The notes: a model not told the origin generated them from the letters alone. A stretch of DNA of 64,000 nucleotides from CAADGY01 sp900696665 (GCA_035063885.1 JAPSFM010000006.1:41618-105617), one strand, 5' to 3'. Shown: positions 9,071 to 18,391, counted from the stretch's first letter. Numbers and translations are program-made.

Positions 9071-11856
9071 TGAGAACCTGCATAATACCGGTCCTTGCGG
9101 CATTCAGTTTGAGCGCCGCGTCCCAAAGCGAGCTGAAGGTTCGTATGTCCTGGGGGCACGGTGCGCCGGCCGCGACGGACTACTACATCCGGCTGGCGCC
9201 GGGACCCGGAGTCCGCACCGGTGCCGCGACTGGAGTATCGCTCGAAACGGGCGAAGCGCCGACAGAAGGCATCTGGCAGACACGGGCCGGCGCGCAGGAT
9301 ATCGACGGTATCGACTTCACAATCAGCTACGACGTGGAGCCTCCACGTAGAATCGATAACCTGCACATTACCTGGTCCGACCTCATCAGCACGAGCGATG
9401 CCGATACCAGCCGCCGCCTGATGCAAGACCCTGCTTTCTATTTGAATTCCCGCAAACTGACTGTACAGATGGATCCGAACGGTACGCGCGGATTTAGCGT
9501 CACGGTGGGCCAACTGCTGGAGCAGAAGGCCATCTTTGTGCCGTCACTTCACGTGTATCTGACAGCCGGTGACAGCCCGGTACCGTTTGAAGAGCACAAG
9601 CAGACGCTCAAGCCGTGGAAGGGCCGGCGCATTCTGGACGACGTGCAACGCGAGCCGGAGGCCACTTACGACTACTACGCCTCGCGCTGGGAGGACATGG
9701 GCAGTCCTTCGTACGTCCATCCCCAACAGCCGCGCCCCGGACATATCGTGGCGCTCACCTGGGATAGCGCGATTCCAAAGTTTGGCATCGACCGGGGAGC
9801 CGGAGTGTGGAACGACTATGGCAATCCCGACCGCTTTCAGTTCTGGTACAGCTTCGGAGACCTGGCCTCCGGTATCGCATCCTCCCGGAAGAGACAGAGC
9901 TTGCACGATGGATTGCCGGTCATCACAACCGTATTCGAAAAAGAGAGCGTGCGGTACGAGGTGGAGCAATTCGCCTATCCGCTCGACGGGCCGCCACGGG
10001 AGCGGCGGGGCGATATCGGCATGGTTCTGATGCAGAAGGTCAGGCTGTCCGAACTGGAAGGAAAGCAGTGCAGCGTCCAATTCACCATCAGCCAGCGCCG
10101 GCAGCTTCCGCCATTTTTTGACTCCAGCATCGACGGAGAGCGGCAAGGCAATCGCCTGTTGTTCCGCCTTGCCGGCCGGCGCCAAGTTCTCTTCACAATA
10201 GACGGTCCCTTCGATGACGCGCAGTGGAGCGGCGTGAGAGATTATCAGCGTGACCAGAAGCGTCTCGACGTTTTTCTGACCACGCACCTGGAGCCGCGCG
10301 GCGTACGCGAGTTCATCGTCAAACTCCCTTCGCCCATGGTGGAACCCGCCGGCGCCGAAAAGCTTATTGCACTCGACTATACGCAATCCCGCGAGCGGAC
10401 GATCGGTTTCTGGGCAAACTGGCTGGAGCGCGGCGCGCAGTTTCGCGTGCCGGAGAAAGCGGTAAACGATCTATTCCGCGCGGCGCTCTGGCATGCGCTG
10501 CGCCTTCCGCGCCGGCATGGCGGCAGCGGACCGGATGTGCGCATCGACCTTCCTTATTCGAACTTCGCGTACAGCCAGACCGGTACGCCCTGGCCCGTGA
10601 ACCAGGCGGTTTATGTCGATTACATGCTCTACGATCTGCGTGGCTATCATTCGGTTTCTGCCGAAGAGCTGTTGGCACAGTATCGCAACAACCAGGAAGT
10701 GAGCGGCCATGTCGCCGGATACGCCAACTGGGTTGTCTATACGCCGTCGATGCTATATTCGGTCGCGCAGCACTACCTTCTGTCCGGCAACCGCGAAACA
10801 TTCGAGAAGCTGCTGCCCGCGAGCATGAAAGCGCTCGACTGGTGCCTGGAAGAACTTCGAAAAGCCGCGCAGTCCTCCGGCCATGTGAGGGGGCTTGTAA
10901 GGGGGCCCTTGAACGACGGAACTGGGGATGGCGTGTGGGCGTTCAACCAGGCCTACATGTATGCCGGCCTGGAGATGTTCGGCCGCGCACTCGAACGCGC
11001 GGGGCATGTTCGCGCCGCCGAGTGCAGACGTGCGGCAAAGAAGCTTCGTGAAGCCATCCAACGTGGTTTTCAGGCGGCGGCGATGAATTCTCCACTGGTT
11101 CCGTTGCGCGACCGGACCTGGATTCCCTACGTGCCGTGCGAAGCAAGAACGTTCCGCCGCCTCATCGACGACTGGTACGCCACCGATGTGGACACCGGCG
11201 CCGTGCACATGATTCGCCTAAAGGCTATCGACGCCGGCGGACCACTGGCGGATTCCCTGCTTCACGACCACGAGGACAACCTCTACTACAAGGGATGGGG
11301 CATCGCGAACGAGCCCGTGTATAACCAGCAGGCAACCGCGTACCTGTTGCGCGACGATCCGAAAGCCGTCATCCGCGCGTTCTACAGCTACATGGCGAGC
11401 GCTTTCAGCCACTCGACGTGGGAACCGGTCGAGCACCGCTGGACGCACGGCCAGTATTTCGGGCCTCCTTCCACGGACGGCGCCTGGTTCGACTTGTACC
11501 GCAACATGCTGATCCATGAACGTGACGACGGTGCGCTGGTTATCGGACTGGCCACGCCCCGCGCATGGCTGAAGCAAGGGGGAAAAATCGAAATCGGACA
11601 AGCTCCCACTTATTACGGCCCTGTCTCCGTGCGTATCCAAAGCGGCGCCGCGCCGGAAAGCATTTCGGCGGAGATCGACATGCCTACTCACAGCACGCCG
11701 GATGCGCTGCTTATACGCCTGCGGCATCCCGAGGAAAAGCGCATGCGGTCCGTCACCGTGAATGGACAACCCTGGAAGGATTTCGACCCGGATCGGGAAT
11801 GGGTCCGGATATTGAAACCCGCTGCGAGGCAATACCATATTCAAGCGAGCTATTGA
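9070..11856 (+). CDS. Large secreted protein, six-hairpin-glycosidase-like, function unknown
   Basis: 928 residues with a signal peptide (MRTCIIPVLAAFSLSAASQ). The first half, to about residue 430, is beta-rich with phrases such as IDGIDFTISYDVEPPRRIDNLHITW. The second half, about 440-860, is helical and resembles an (alpha/alpha)6 toroid: NDLFRAALWHALRLPRR, VNQAVYVDYMLYDLRGYH, GVWAFNQAYMYAGLEMFG, with a small C-terminal beta domain. That order (beta sandwich, helical toroid, beta cap) occurs in several glycosidase families, but I do not recognise a named one. The start overlaps the penicillin acylase stop by one base, so the products are probably made together and may act on the same extracellular compound. 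Function is open. Confidence 0.6.
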   Translation: MRTCIIPVLAAFSLSAASQSELKVRMSWGHGAPAATDYYIRLAPGPGVRTGAATGVSLETGEAPTEGIWQTRAGAQDIDGIDFTISYDVEPPRRIDNLHITWSDLISTSDADTSRRLMQDPAFYLNSRKLTVQMDPNGTRGFSVTVGQLLEQKAIFVPSLHVYLTAGDSPVPFEEHKQTLKPWKGRRILDDVQREPEATYDYYASRWEDMGSPSYVHPQQPRPGHIVALTWDSAIPKFGIDRGAGVWNDYGNPDRFQFWYSFGDLASGIASSRKRQSLHDGLPVITTVFEKESVRYEVEQFAYPLDGPPRERRGDIGMVLMQKVRLSELEGKQCSVQFTISQRRQLPPFFDSSIDGERQGNRLLFRLAGRRQVLFTIDGPFDDAQWSGVRDYQRDQKRLDVFLTTHLEPRGVREFIVKLPSPMVEPAGAEKLIALDYTQSRERTIGFWANWLERGAQFRVPEKAVNDLFRAALWHALRLPRRHGGSGPDVRIDLPYSNFAYSQTGTPWPVNQAVYVDYMLYDLRGYHSVSAEELLAQYRNNQEVSGHVAGYANWVVYTPSMLYSVAQHYLLSGNRETFEKLLPASMKALDWCLEELRKAAQSSGHVRGLVRGPLNDGTGDGVWAFNQAYMYAGLEMFGRALERAGHVRAAECRRAAKKLREAIQRGFQAAAMNSPLVPLRDRTWIPYVPCEARTFRRLIDDWYATDVDTGAVHMIRLKAIDAGGPLADSLLHDHEDNLYYKGWGIANEPVYNQQATAYLLRDDPKAVIRAFYSYMASAFSHSTWEPVEHRWTHGQYFGPPSTDGAWFDLYRNMLIHERDDGALVIGLATPRAWLKQGGKIEIGQAPTYYGPVSVRIQSGAAPESISAEIDMPTHSTPDALLIRLRHPEEKRMRSVTVNGQPWKDFDPDREWVRILKPAARQYHIQASY

Positions 11857-11945
11857 AGTTGTTTCCAATACTCTGGAATCCAAACCGGTTTTTGCATTGA
11901 TTCAATCAGGCTACCGATTCAGAATTGAGCGCACAGGAGATGCTT

Positions 11946-14900
11946 ATGAGAAACGCCCTCTCGCTCATACCGGTCCTGTTGCTTGCCGCAGCCACACTGT
12001 TCGGACAGGCTGGAACCGAAGGATCAATATTGGGTACGGTTCAGGACGCATCGGGTGCTGTGATTCCTGGGGCACAAGCAACAGCCGTTAATTTGAACAC
12101 AGGCTTGAAGAGAACCGCTGTTACAAATGAAACCGGCTCGTTCGAGATTTTTGCGCTGCCTATCGGCCAGTATTCCGTCACGGTGACGGCCAAGGGGTTC
12201 AAGACCTGGAACCTCGCCAAAGTTGAAATCACGGTCGGCGCGCGCAACCGTGTCACGCCTACCTTGGCAGTGGGCGAGGTCAGCGAGCAGATTTCCGTGG
12301 AAGCAACTGCGGAGTTGCTGCAGACCGAGCAGAGCTCTGTTCAGACGGTAGTCCAGATGCACCAGATCCGGGAGTTGCCACTAAGCGTCCGCAATCCCGT
12401 GGTGCTGGTGAACCTGGTGCCGGGTATGCGCTACATCGGCCAGGGAGGGCCTGAGCGCGGTTCTACCGTACAGGGTTTCGGCACGCGCGACAACCAGACG
12501 CAGTTCGCATTGGACGGGCTGAATGCTAATGCCGCGATGGACGAGGGCGGCATGGCAATCCCCAATGTCGACACGATTGCCGAGTTCAACGTCCAGACGA
12601 ACAGCTTCAGCGCCGAGAACGGACGAAACCCAATACAGGTACAGATCGCCACGAAGTCCGGCACCAACGAGTTTCACGGCGCTCTGTGGGAGTTCTTGCA
12701 AAACGATAACCTGAACGCCCGGAACACATTCGCCGTGAGTATTCCGAAGCTTCGCCGGAACCAGTTCGGCGCGGCGGTGGGCGGCCCCATTTTCCGCAAC
12801 CGGACCTTCTTTTTCGCGAGCTTCGAGGGCACGCCGATTCGCAGGCAATCCATCTATAATTCGGCGACGGTGAATCCGGCCATGCTGAATGGCGATTTTT
12901 CCTCGCTGTCCAAACAGATCAAAGATCCAGTGACCGGATCGGCGTTTCCCGGAAACATGATTCCCGCCAACCGGATCTCTTCAGCGTCGAAGTTCTTCTT
13001 CCCTTACATCCTGCTGCCCAACTCCCCCGGCGACCGGTTCCGGGCAAATGCCGCAACCAAGAACGACACCTGGGAGGGCACGGGGCGCATCGATCACCAG
13101 ATCACGGGCAACCAGCGCATCTATGGACGCTGGGTGGTGATCGACAACGCGTCCAAATCCCCCGGATATACGCCGGAGATTACCTCCAGCAATACTACAC
13201 GCCAGCACAATGTCGGCTTCAATTACACCTACGCGCTGCGGCCGAACATGTTGCTCACGGCGAGTGCGGGATATCTGAAATCGGACAACCGCTTCAGTTC
13301 GCCCATAGCGGGTATTGAAAACCTTGTGGAGGAGGCGGGGATCCGCGGTATTCCGACTCAGGGGCGCGAGGATTTTGTCGGACTGCCGAACGTCGGCATC
13401 ACCGGCTACACGGGCTTTAGCGCCCCATGGGGGGTTCCCGGCCGTCTATGGAGCAACGTAAAGAACGCGAAGGCTGGAATCAACTTCATTCACGGCGTCC
13501 ACACCTTGAACTTCGGATACGAGTTCGACGATCGTGCGGTTTTCGGGCGGCACGGCTCGCACTCCCCGCGCGGGAGTTTCGACTTCAACGGCCAGTACAC
13601 GGGCGATGGGTTCGCCGATTATCTTCTTGGCCTGACGTCCGGCAGCCGCCGCAACTATCCCCTGGAGTCGTTCGGATTGACCCACGCACCCTATTCCGGC
13701 GCCTGGATCCAGGATTTCTGGAAGATGGCGCCGAACCTGACTGTGTCGCTCGGTCTGCGGTACGAACGGTGGCACGAGCGCACGCTGCGCAATGGTAACG
13801 GAGCCACATTCGATCCCACCATCGGCAAAGTCATCGCCGGCGTGGACGAAGACGGCCAGGTGAATCTCACTGCCCAGCCCGTCGCCCGTTTTTTGGCGGC
13901 AGCCACGGAGGGCCTGTGGATTCCGGCGACCGAAGCGGGCATACCTTATGGGCTTTCGGAAGGCAACGGCAACTGGTCTCCGCGTGTGGGAGTCACCTGG
14001 CGGCCGAGCATGCGGTCCGATTTTGTCGTGCGCGCGGGCTATGGTCTGTTTTACAACAGCTTCACCGGAAACCGCGCGGCATCGTCTATTGTGGGTCCGC
14101 CCTACTGGGCTTGGGAGGCGCTGACGTTCAGCGCGCTTTCCCTGCAGCGGTGGGAGACGGCATGGCCGGAGGATCCGCAGGCGTTCATACAACCCTCCAT
14201 AGGCGAAGCTCCGGCGTGGAACCTTCACCAGGCCAAAACGCATGAGTGGAATATCTCGGTTCAAACCGCACTGCCGTTCCAATCCGCCCTGACCGTCTCC
14301 TATGTGGGCACGAGGATTCGTGACCAGGTAGCCATGCATGCGTATAACGAAGTGCCTCCTGGCGCCTATCCGAACCTGCAGGCGGCCAAGCCGTATCCGG
14401 CGTTCGGCGCGATCAACGTGCTGGAGAATCTTGGCCGGTCCTGGTACAACGGTTTGCAGTTGAAGTGGGAACGCCGGTTCGCGTCCGGCCTCTCATTCAT
14501 GAGCGCCTACTCGTTCGCCAAGGATATCAGCGATACGACACCCACCAGCGAGTACGATACCTTCGTGCCGTTTGCCCCGGAAGGATACCTACGCGGGCGT
14601 TCCAGTTGGGATCGTACGCACCTGTTCACGGCGAGCGCCGTCTGGCAAACGCCTTTCGGCAGAGGGCGGCGATATGGAGCGGACCTGCCGCGCGCGGCCG
14701 ATCTCATTATTGGCGGCTGGGAGTTGAGCGGCATCTACAGCTTCCGGTCCGGCGCCCCGCTCAGCATCTCGGTGCCGGGCGCGACGCTGGGCAACGGATG
14801 GGGTACAAGGGCGAATATCATCACCGATCCGGAAATCTCAAATCCGGACGCAAGCCGCTGGTTCAACACCGCCGCTTTCGCGGCGCCTCCGCAGTATCAG

Positions 14901-15143
14901 TGGGGCAGTTCGGGCATCGGCATCCTGGACGGTCCCGCCAGCCAGATTCTGGATGCGGCGCTGATGAAGAACTTCCATATCACGGAAAGCCGCTACTTCC
15001 AATTCCGGCTGGAGGCTTATAACGCGTTCAATCGTGTAAATCTCGGCAACCCCGGAACCACGCTAGGCACCTCTACGTTCGGACGTATACTCGGCGCCGG
15101 TGGCGCGCGGACGGTGCAGATTGGCTTGAAGTTTCTTTTTTGA
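11946..15143 (+). CDS. Oar-like TonB-dependent outer-membrane receptor (first copy)
   Basis: 1065 residues from the ATG at 11946, which has AGGAGA at 11935-11940; a TTG at 11925 is less likely. A signal peptide ends near TLFGQ. Residues 25-110 form a carboxypeptidase-regulatory-like domain (GSILGTVQDASGAVIPGA, ETGSFEIFALPIGQYSVTVT). A plug-like region follows (ELPLSVRNPVVLVNLVPG, QFALDGLNANAAMDEGG), then a long beta barrel with alternating aromatic strands ending in a terminal phenylalanine (VQIGLKFLF), the usual BAM signal. In Acidobacteriota these receptors exist in many paralogues and are thought to import oligosaccharides or peptides. No SusD-type partner is nearby. A terminator-like hairpin follows the gene. 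Confidence 0.85.
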   Translation: MRNALSLIPVLLLAAATLFGQAGTEGSILGTVQDASGAVIPGAQATAVNLNTGLKRTAVTNETGSFEIFALPIGQYSVTVTAKGFKTWNLAKVEITVGARNRVTPTLAVGEVSEQISVEATAELLQTEQSSVQTVVQMHQIRELPLSVRNPVVLVNLVPGMRYIGQGGPERGSTVQGFGTRDNQTQFALDGLNANAAMDEGGMAIPNVDTIAEFNVQTNSFSAENGRNPIQVQIATKSGTNEFHGALWEFLQNDNLNARNTFAVSIPKLRRNQFGAAVGGPIFRNRTFFFASFEGTPIRRQSIYNSATVNPAMLNGDFSSLSKQIKDPVTGSAFPGNMIPANRISSASKFFFPYILLPNSPGDRFRANAATKNDTWEGTGRIDHQITGNQRIYGRWVVIDNASKSPGYTPEITSSNTTRQHNVGFNYTYALRPNMLLTASAGYLKSDNRFSSPIAGIENLVEEAGIRGIPTQGREDFVGLPNVGITGYTGFSAPWGVPGRLWSNVKNAKAGINFIHGVHTLNFGYEFDDRAVFGRHGSHSPRGSFDFNGQYTGDGFADYLLGLTSGSRRNYPLESFGLTHAPYSGAWIQDFWKMAPNLTVSLGLRYERWHERTLRNGNGATFDPTIGKVIAGVDEDGQVNLTAQPVARFLAAATEGLWIPATEAGIPYGLSEGNGNWSPRVGVTWRPSMRSDFVVRAGYGLFYNSFTGNRAASSIVGPPYWAWEALTFSALSLQRWETAWPEDPQAFIQPSIGEAPAWNLHQAKTHEWNISVQTALPFQSALTVSYVGTRIRDQVAMHAYNEVPPGAYPNLQAAKPYPAFGAINVLENLGRSWYNGLQLKWERRFASGLSFMSAYSFAKDISDTTPTSEYDTFVPFAPEGYLRGRSSWDRTHLFTASAVWQTPFGRGRRYGADLPRAADLIIGGWELSGIYSFRSGAPLSISVPGATLGNGWGTRANIITDPEISNPDASRWFNTAAFAAPPQYQWGSSGIGILDGPASQILDAALMKNFHITESRYFQFRLEAYNAFNRVNLGNPGTTLGTSTFGRILGAGGARTVQIGLKFLF

Positions 15144-15157
15144 GCTGTTAAGAGTAG

Positions 15158-15194
15158 GGGCGGCCCACCAATGCAGGCGGGCCACCCTTTCCTT
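15158..15194 (+). terminator. Terminator-like hairpin after the first Oar gene
   Basis: GGGCGGCCC at 15158-15166 pairs with GGGCCACCC at 15179-15187 with one mismatch and a 12-base loop. A T-rich run, TTTCCTT, follows. It lies between the receptor stop and the permease start at 15203, so it probably separates two transcripts. Confidence 0.5.
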
Positions 15195-15202
15195 GCGATC
15201 CC

Positions 15203-15655
15203 ATGGGAAGCGGACACCTCAATATGCTGCTTGCGCTGCTCAGCTTCAGCGCGCTCGGTGTGTTTCACAAGCTGGCGGAAGTCAAAAAGTGCCGCCCGAG
15301 CGCTATCACCGCACTGTTGTATTTCTGGTCGCTCGTCTTCGTGTTCCTGCTGCTAACCACGGTGCAGCGCACAACACCTGCGGCGCCTTCCTCCGTTGTG
15401 TCCATCGCGCTTCCGTTTGGAGTTTCGGCGGCGGTCGCAATCCTGGCGTTTCAAGCGGGAGTCCGCCACGGCAATATCGCCACAAGCTGGCTTGCGATCA
15501 ATCTTTCCTCAGGCATTCCAACAGTCGCCTCAATTTTGATCTACGACGAGCCGGTTAGCCTGACGAAGGCGATCGCGCTTTCGCTCATACCGCTAGCGAT
15601 GCTACTTCTGTGGAAAGACAAAAAGTCCAGCACGGCGCCGGGAGAGCCGTCGTGA
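15203..15655 (+). CDS. Half-size EamA/DMT-type permease, N-terminal partner
   Basis: 150 residues, hydrophobic, with about five membrane segments (LNMLLALLSFSALGVFHKL, ITALLYFWSLVFVFLLLTTV, ALPFGVSAAVAILAFQAGV, and a final pair ending in LIPLAMLLLW). Length and pattern match one half of a drug/metabolite transporter. The second half is encoded by the next gene, which overlaps this one by four bases (GTGA). Together they would make a ten-segment EamA-type transporter as a heterodimer. An inner-membrane role in moving a small metabolite is likely; the substrate is unknown. The ATG at 15203 has no strong ribosome site, and an internal ATG at 15224 is an alternative start. Confidence 0.7.
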   Translation: MGSGHLNMLLALLSFSALGVFHKLAEVKKCRPSAITALLYFWSLVFVFLLLTTVQRTTPAAPSSVVSIALPFGVSAAVAILAFQAGVRHGNIATSWLAINLSSGIPTVASILIYDEPVSLTKAIALSLIPLAMLLLWKDKKSSTAPGEPS

Positions 15656-16086
15656 AGGGAGACGCCGGTGTATGGCTCCGTTACATGCTGATCGCCTTCG
15701 TCGCGAACGGACTGGGTCCCTTCGGGCTGAAGGTGCTAAGCGAGCGCGGGCTGGCAAGCTACCAGTCGCAGTATCTGCTGTGCTGGTATCTGGGCGGGGT
15801 GATCTTCGCCCTGCTGGCATTTTCACGAGGTTTGGGAAGGCTGCCCGCCCGGGAGGTTTTGATTGGCGCCGCCATGGGCGTTTCGAGCCTTAGCGGCCAG
15901 AGTTTCACGAGCTTGGCGCTGGCGCGCGAAGTTCCCGGGCATATCGTTTTTCCGATCACCACGGGTGGCTCCCTGTTCCTGGTTGCCGCCGCAGGCATGC
16001 TGGTTTTTGGAGAGCGCGTGGGTCCCTATGGTTTAGCGGGGATACTGCTCGGCATCGCCTCTCTGGTGCTGCTGAGCATCCCGTAA
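15652..16086 (+). CDS. Half-size EamA/DMT-type permease, C-terminal partner
   Basis: 144 residues from the GTG at 15652, chosen because GTGA overlaps the upstream stop exactly and a GGGAGAG site precedes it. It shows about five hydrophobic segments: RYMLIAFVANGLGPFGLKVL, YLLCWYLGGVIFALLAFSRG, a central REVLIGAAMGVSSLSGQSF, VFPITTGGSLFLVAAAGMLVF and a last YGLAGILLGIASLVLLSI. The phrase PITTGGSLFLVAAAGMLVFGERV matches the conserved end of EamA repeats. It presumably pairs with the protein encoded just upstream. The RraA-family gene follows 17 bases later, so the three form one operon. Confidence 0.72.
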   Translation: MKGDAGVWLRYMLIAFVANGLGPFGLKVLSERGLASYQSQYLLCWYLGGVIFALLAFSRGLGRLPAREVLIGAAMGVSSLSGQSFTSLALAREVPGHIVFPITTGGSLFLVAAAGMLVFGERVGPYGLAGILLGIASLVLLSIP

Positions 16087-16103
16087 TTTAAAGGAGGCAC
16101 ATC

Positions 16104-16787
16104 TTGCCGCTTAATGACAGTCCGGTCTTGCCAGCCGAGTTGGAGCTGTTCCAACACATTGAGAGCAGCCTTTACACAGCCGTGTTATCGGATGCATTGG
16201 ATGAGTTGGGAATACGCGATCGCGCGATGCGGGAGCGCTTGCGTCCCCTCGATCCCGATTCTGTTTTCGCGGGACGCGCCCGCACGATCCTCTGTATGGA
16301 CGTGCATTACATCGCGAAAGAGCCCTATCGAAAGGAGATTGAAGCGCTCGACAGCCTGTTGCCGGGCGAGGTGGCGGTGGTGGCGACTGGCAACTCGACA
16401 CGCAATGCGCCATGGGGCGAATTGCTTTCGACGGCGGCCGTGGCGCGCGGCGCCCGCGGCGCGGTCGTAGACGGCCTGGTGCGCGACGTGAAGAAGATTC
16501 TCGCGTTGCGCTTCCCGGTATTCGCGGCCGGTGTGAAACCCGTCGACTCGCGAGGCCGCGGCGAGGTGGTGGACTACAACGTCCCGGTGGAATGCGGCGG
16601 TGTGCTGGTTTCGCCCGGCGACCTGATTGTGGCCGATTTCGACGGCGTCATCTCCATCCCTTCGAACGCCGTCGAAGAAGTAGTCCGGCTGGCAACCGTA
16701 AAAGCCACGCGCGAGAACAGCAGCCGCGCGGAATTGATGAAGGGAGCCTACCTGCGCGACGTCTATGCGAAGTACGGTGTCCTTTGA
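16104..16787 (+). CDS. RraA-family protein (aldolase/decarboxylase-like)
   Basis: 227 residues, starting at TTG 16104 with a perfect AAGGAGG at 16091-16097 six bases before it. It carries the RraA/HMG-CHA aldolase fold: SSLYTAVLSDALDELG near the start, GNSTRNAPWGELLSTAAVARGARGAVVDGLVRD in the middle, and FAAGVKPVDSRGRGEVVDYNVPVECGG with VSPGDLIVADFDGVI. The G-x-R/D metal and pyruvate-binding region is present (VVDGLVRD). Family members are either RNase E regulators or class II 4-hydroxy-2-oxo acid aldolases and oxaloacetate decarboxylases. Next to a permease, an amidohydrolase and an enolase-superfamily enzyme, the aldolase role is more likely. The last 25 bases overlap the convergent membrane-protein gene. 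Confidence 0.85.
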   Translation: MPLNDSPVLPAELELFQHIESSLYTAVLSDALDELGIRDRAMRERLRPLDPDSVFAGRARTILCMDVHYIAKEPYRKEIEALDSLLPGEVAVVATGNSTRNAPWGELLSTAAVARGARGAVVDGLVRDVKKILALRFPVFAAGVKPVDSRGRGEVVDYNVPVECGGVLVSPGDLIVADFDGVISIPSNAVEEVVRLATVKATRENSSRAELMKGAYLRDVYAKYGVL

Positions 16788-17266
16788 GCGGCAATGCGGG
16801 AAGCCGTCTTCCGGCCGTAGACGTATCCGGAACAGGCAATCAATGCCGTCAGAAACTGCATGGAGAATCCGCCGAGTTCGCAGAGCCAGCGGTTCTGCGG
16901 ATCACATCGTACAAACGCCGACAGCGCCAGAGTGCTGAGAAAAAATCCCAGCAACGATATGGCCAGCGTGATCGCAAGCGCAGCAAACCATTTCATTCCA
17001 CTGGTCCGGAAAAGGAGGAACAGGATTCCCAGGATAGCGGCGGCGGCAACCAGCCGGGCGGCGAGCACCCAATGAAAACTCATGCCCACTATACCGGCGA
17101 TTGCCAGCAGCGCCAGGGTGCGGGCCAACTCGTCCCGCCATCCATGGCGGACGATGCCATAGACCGCGGGAACGGCGATCAGGACTACGAACATCCCGGA
17201 GATCCGTGCGCCCATTTCAACCGGATGAGCCGAAGTGGCGGCATTTAGAATACGAAAGACGGCCAT
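16763..17266 (-). CDS. Small integral membrane protein, unknown function
   Basis: 167 residues with about four transmembrane segments: GMFVVLIAVPAVYGIVR, TLALLAIAGIVGMSFHWVL, VAAAAILGILFLLF followed by WFAALAITLAISLLGFFL, and FSMQFLTALIACSGYVYG. It resembles four-helix DUF-type membrane proteins but I cannot name a family. It is convergent with the RraA gene and overlaps its end by 25 bases. No export signal or catalytic motif is visible. The reading frame is real judging by its clean hydrophobic periodicity and the lack of a competing gene. Confidence 0.55.
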   Translation of the reverse strand: MAVFRILNAATSAHPVEMGARISGMFVVLIAVPAVYGIVRHGWRDELARTLALLAIAGIVGMSFHWVLAARLVAAAAILGILFLLFRTSGMKWFAALAITLAISLLGFFLSTLALSAFVRCDPQNRWLCELGGFSMQFLTALIACSGYVYGRKTASRIAAQRTPYFA

Positions 17267-17467
17267 CTCCGCCAGAAATGCGCAAAGGAGCGCGAGGACG
17301 GTGCGCAGATCTGTGGAACGTATTAATTGAAGAGGTCGAAGGGTACGGTCACGGCGTGCTTCCAGGTAAACATAGCAGGATCCGGTTCACCCGTGTCAAT
17401 AGCCGAGTGCTGGTCGGTCATTTAAGATCTGCTAATCGCTCAGTGACTAAAGTTTTGTGGTCGGATG

Positions 17468-17496
17468 TTGAGGACGGCCTTTGCCGGTCGTATTAT
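17468..17496 (+). promoter_or_regulatory. Putative sigma70-type promoter of the amidohydrolase gene
   Basis: TTGAGG at 17468-17473 and TATTAT at 17491-17496 are separated by exactly 17 bases. The spacer and the last -35 base can form a small hairpin (GACGGC with GCCGGTC, one bulge). The predicted start is about 24 bases before the ATG at 17527. The rest of the 260-base gap 17267-17526 shows no gene or RNA. Confidence 0.5.
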
Positions 17497-17526
17497 TTTT
17501 GTACAGCGTGTGATAGAGAATCATCG

Positions 17527-18369
17527 ATGATTATTGACGTCCATACCCACGTTTGGGAAACGCCGTGCCACATTGGAGAATCGTTTCTTGCCGATGCGCG
17601 CCAGACGGCGGGCGAAGCCTACAAAGATATTAGCGTCGATCTGGAGAAGCACTGGGAAGCCATGCAGGCCGTCGACAAGGCTGTGGTGCTCGGATTTCGC
17701 GCGAGGCATGTCGGTGTTCTGGTGCCGAACGAATACGTCGCTGAATATGTGGGCAAGCACGCCGAAAAGCTGATCGGCTTCTGTTCGGTGGACCCGCAGG
17801 ACCCTGACGCGGTCGAACAACTCGACCACTGCGTGCAGGATCTGGGGCTCCGCGGCTTGAAAATGGGTCCCATCTATCAGAACGTTGCCCCAACCGATTC
17901 CCGCTTTCGCCGCATCCTTCACCGGGCTGAGGAGCTGCGAATTCCCACGCTCATTCACCAGGGCACGACGTTTTGCACGAACGTGTCGCTTGAAATCGCC
18001 AACCCGATTCAACTTCAGCCGCTCGCCCTGGAGTTCCCGCGGCTCAAGATGGTGATCGCGCATCTTGGGCATCCGTGGGTGAACGAAACACTCGTGCTCA
18101 TCCGGAAAAACCGCAACGTGTTCGCCGACATTTCAGCTCTTTACTACCGGCCCTGGCAATTCTATAACGCACTGGTATCGGCTATGGAGTACGGCGTGCT
18201 TGACCGGCTGCTGCTCGGCTCAGACTACCCGTTCACGACACCGGCGTCGACGATCGATGCCCTGCGCGCGGTAAACCGGATGGTGGAAGGCACCCATTTG
18301 CCGCACATTCCCGAAGCAAAGATCGAAGCGCTGATCGCGCGCGACACGCTGGATCTGCTGGGGCTATAA
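17527..18369 (+). CDS. Amidohydrolase-2 family metal-dependent hydrolase
   Basis: 280 residues. A cytoplasmic TIM-barrel hydrolase of the PF04909 type: metal ligands H6 and H8 in DVHTHVW, H144 in LIHQG, H179 in VIAHLGHPW and D233 in LLGSDYPF. The family includes decarboxylases, lactonases and cyclic amide hydrolases. The frame stays open upstream to 17101, but that stretch has no domain and overlaps the membrane-protein gene, so I start at ATG 17527, just after a good promoter. Its neighbours (RraA-type aldolase upstream, enolase-superfamily enzyme convergent downstream) suggest it acts in the breakdown of a lactone or hydroxy acid. That pathway is inferred. Confidence 0.82.
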   Translation: MIIDVHTHVWETPCHIGESFLADARQTAGEAYKDISVDLEKHWEAMQAVDKAVVLGFRARHVGVLVPNEYVAEYVGKHAEKLIGFCSVDPQDPDAVEQLDHCVQDLGLRGLKMGPIYQNVAPTDSRFRRILHRAEELRIPTLIHQGTTFCTNVSLEIANPIQLQPLALEFPRLKMVIAHLGHPWVNETLVLIRKNRNVFADISALYYRPWQFYNALVSAMEYGVLDRLLLGSDYPFTTPASTIDALRAVNRMVEGTHLPHIPEAKIEALIARDTLDLLGL

Positions 18370-18391
18370 ATACTAATGCCCCTCAGAGTTC

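Noticed and set aside
17101..17526. N-terminal extension of the amidohydrolase
   Set aside because: The frame is open but has no recognisable domain, overlaps another gene, and a good promoter lies just before ATG 17527.
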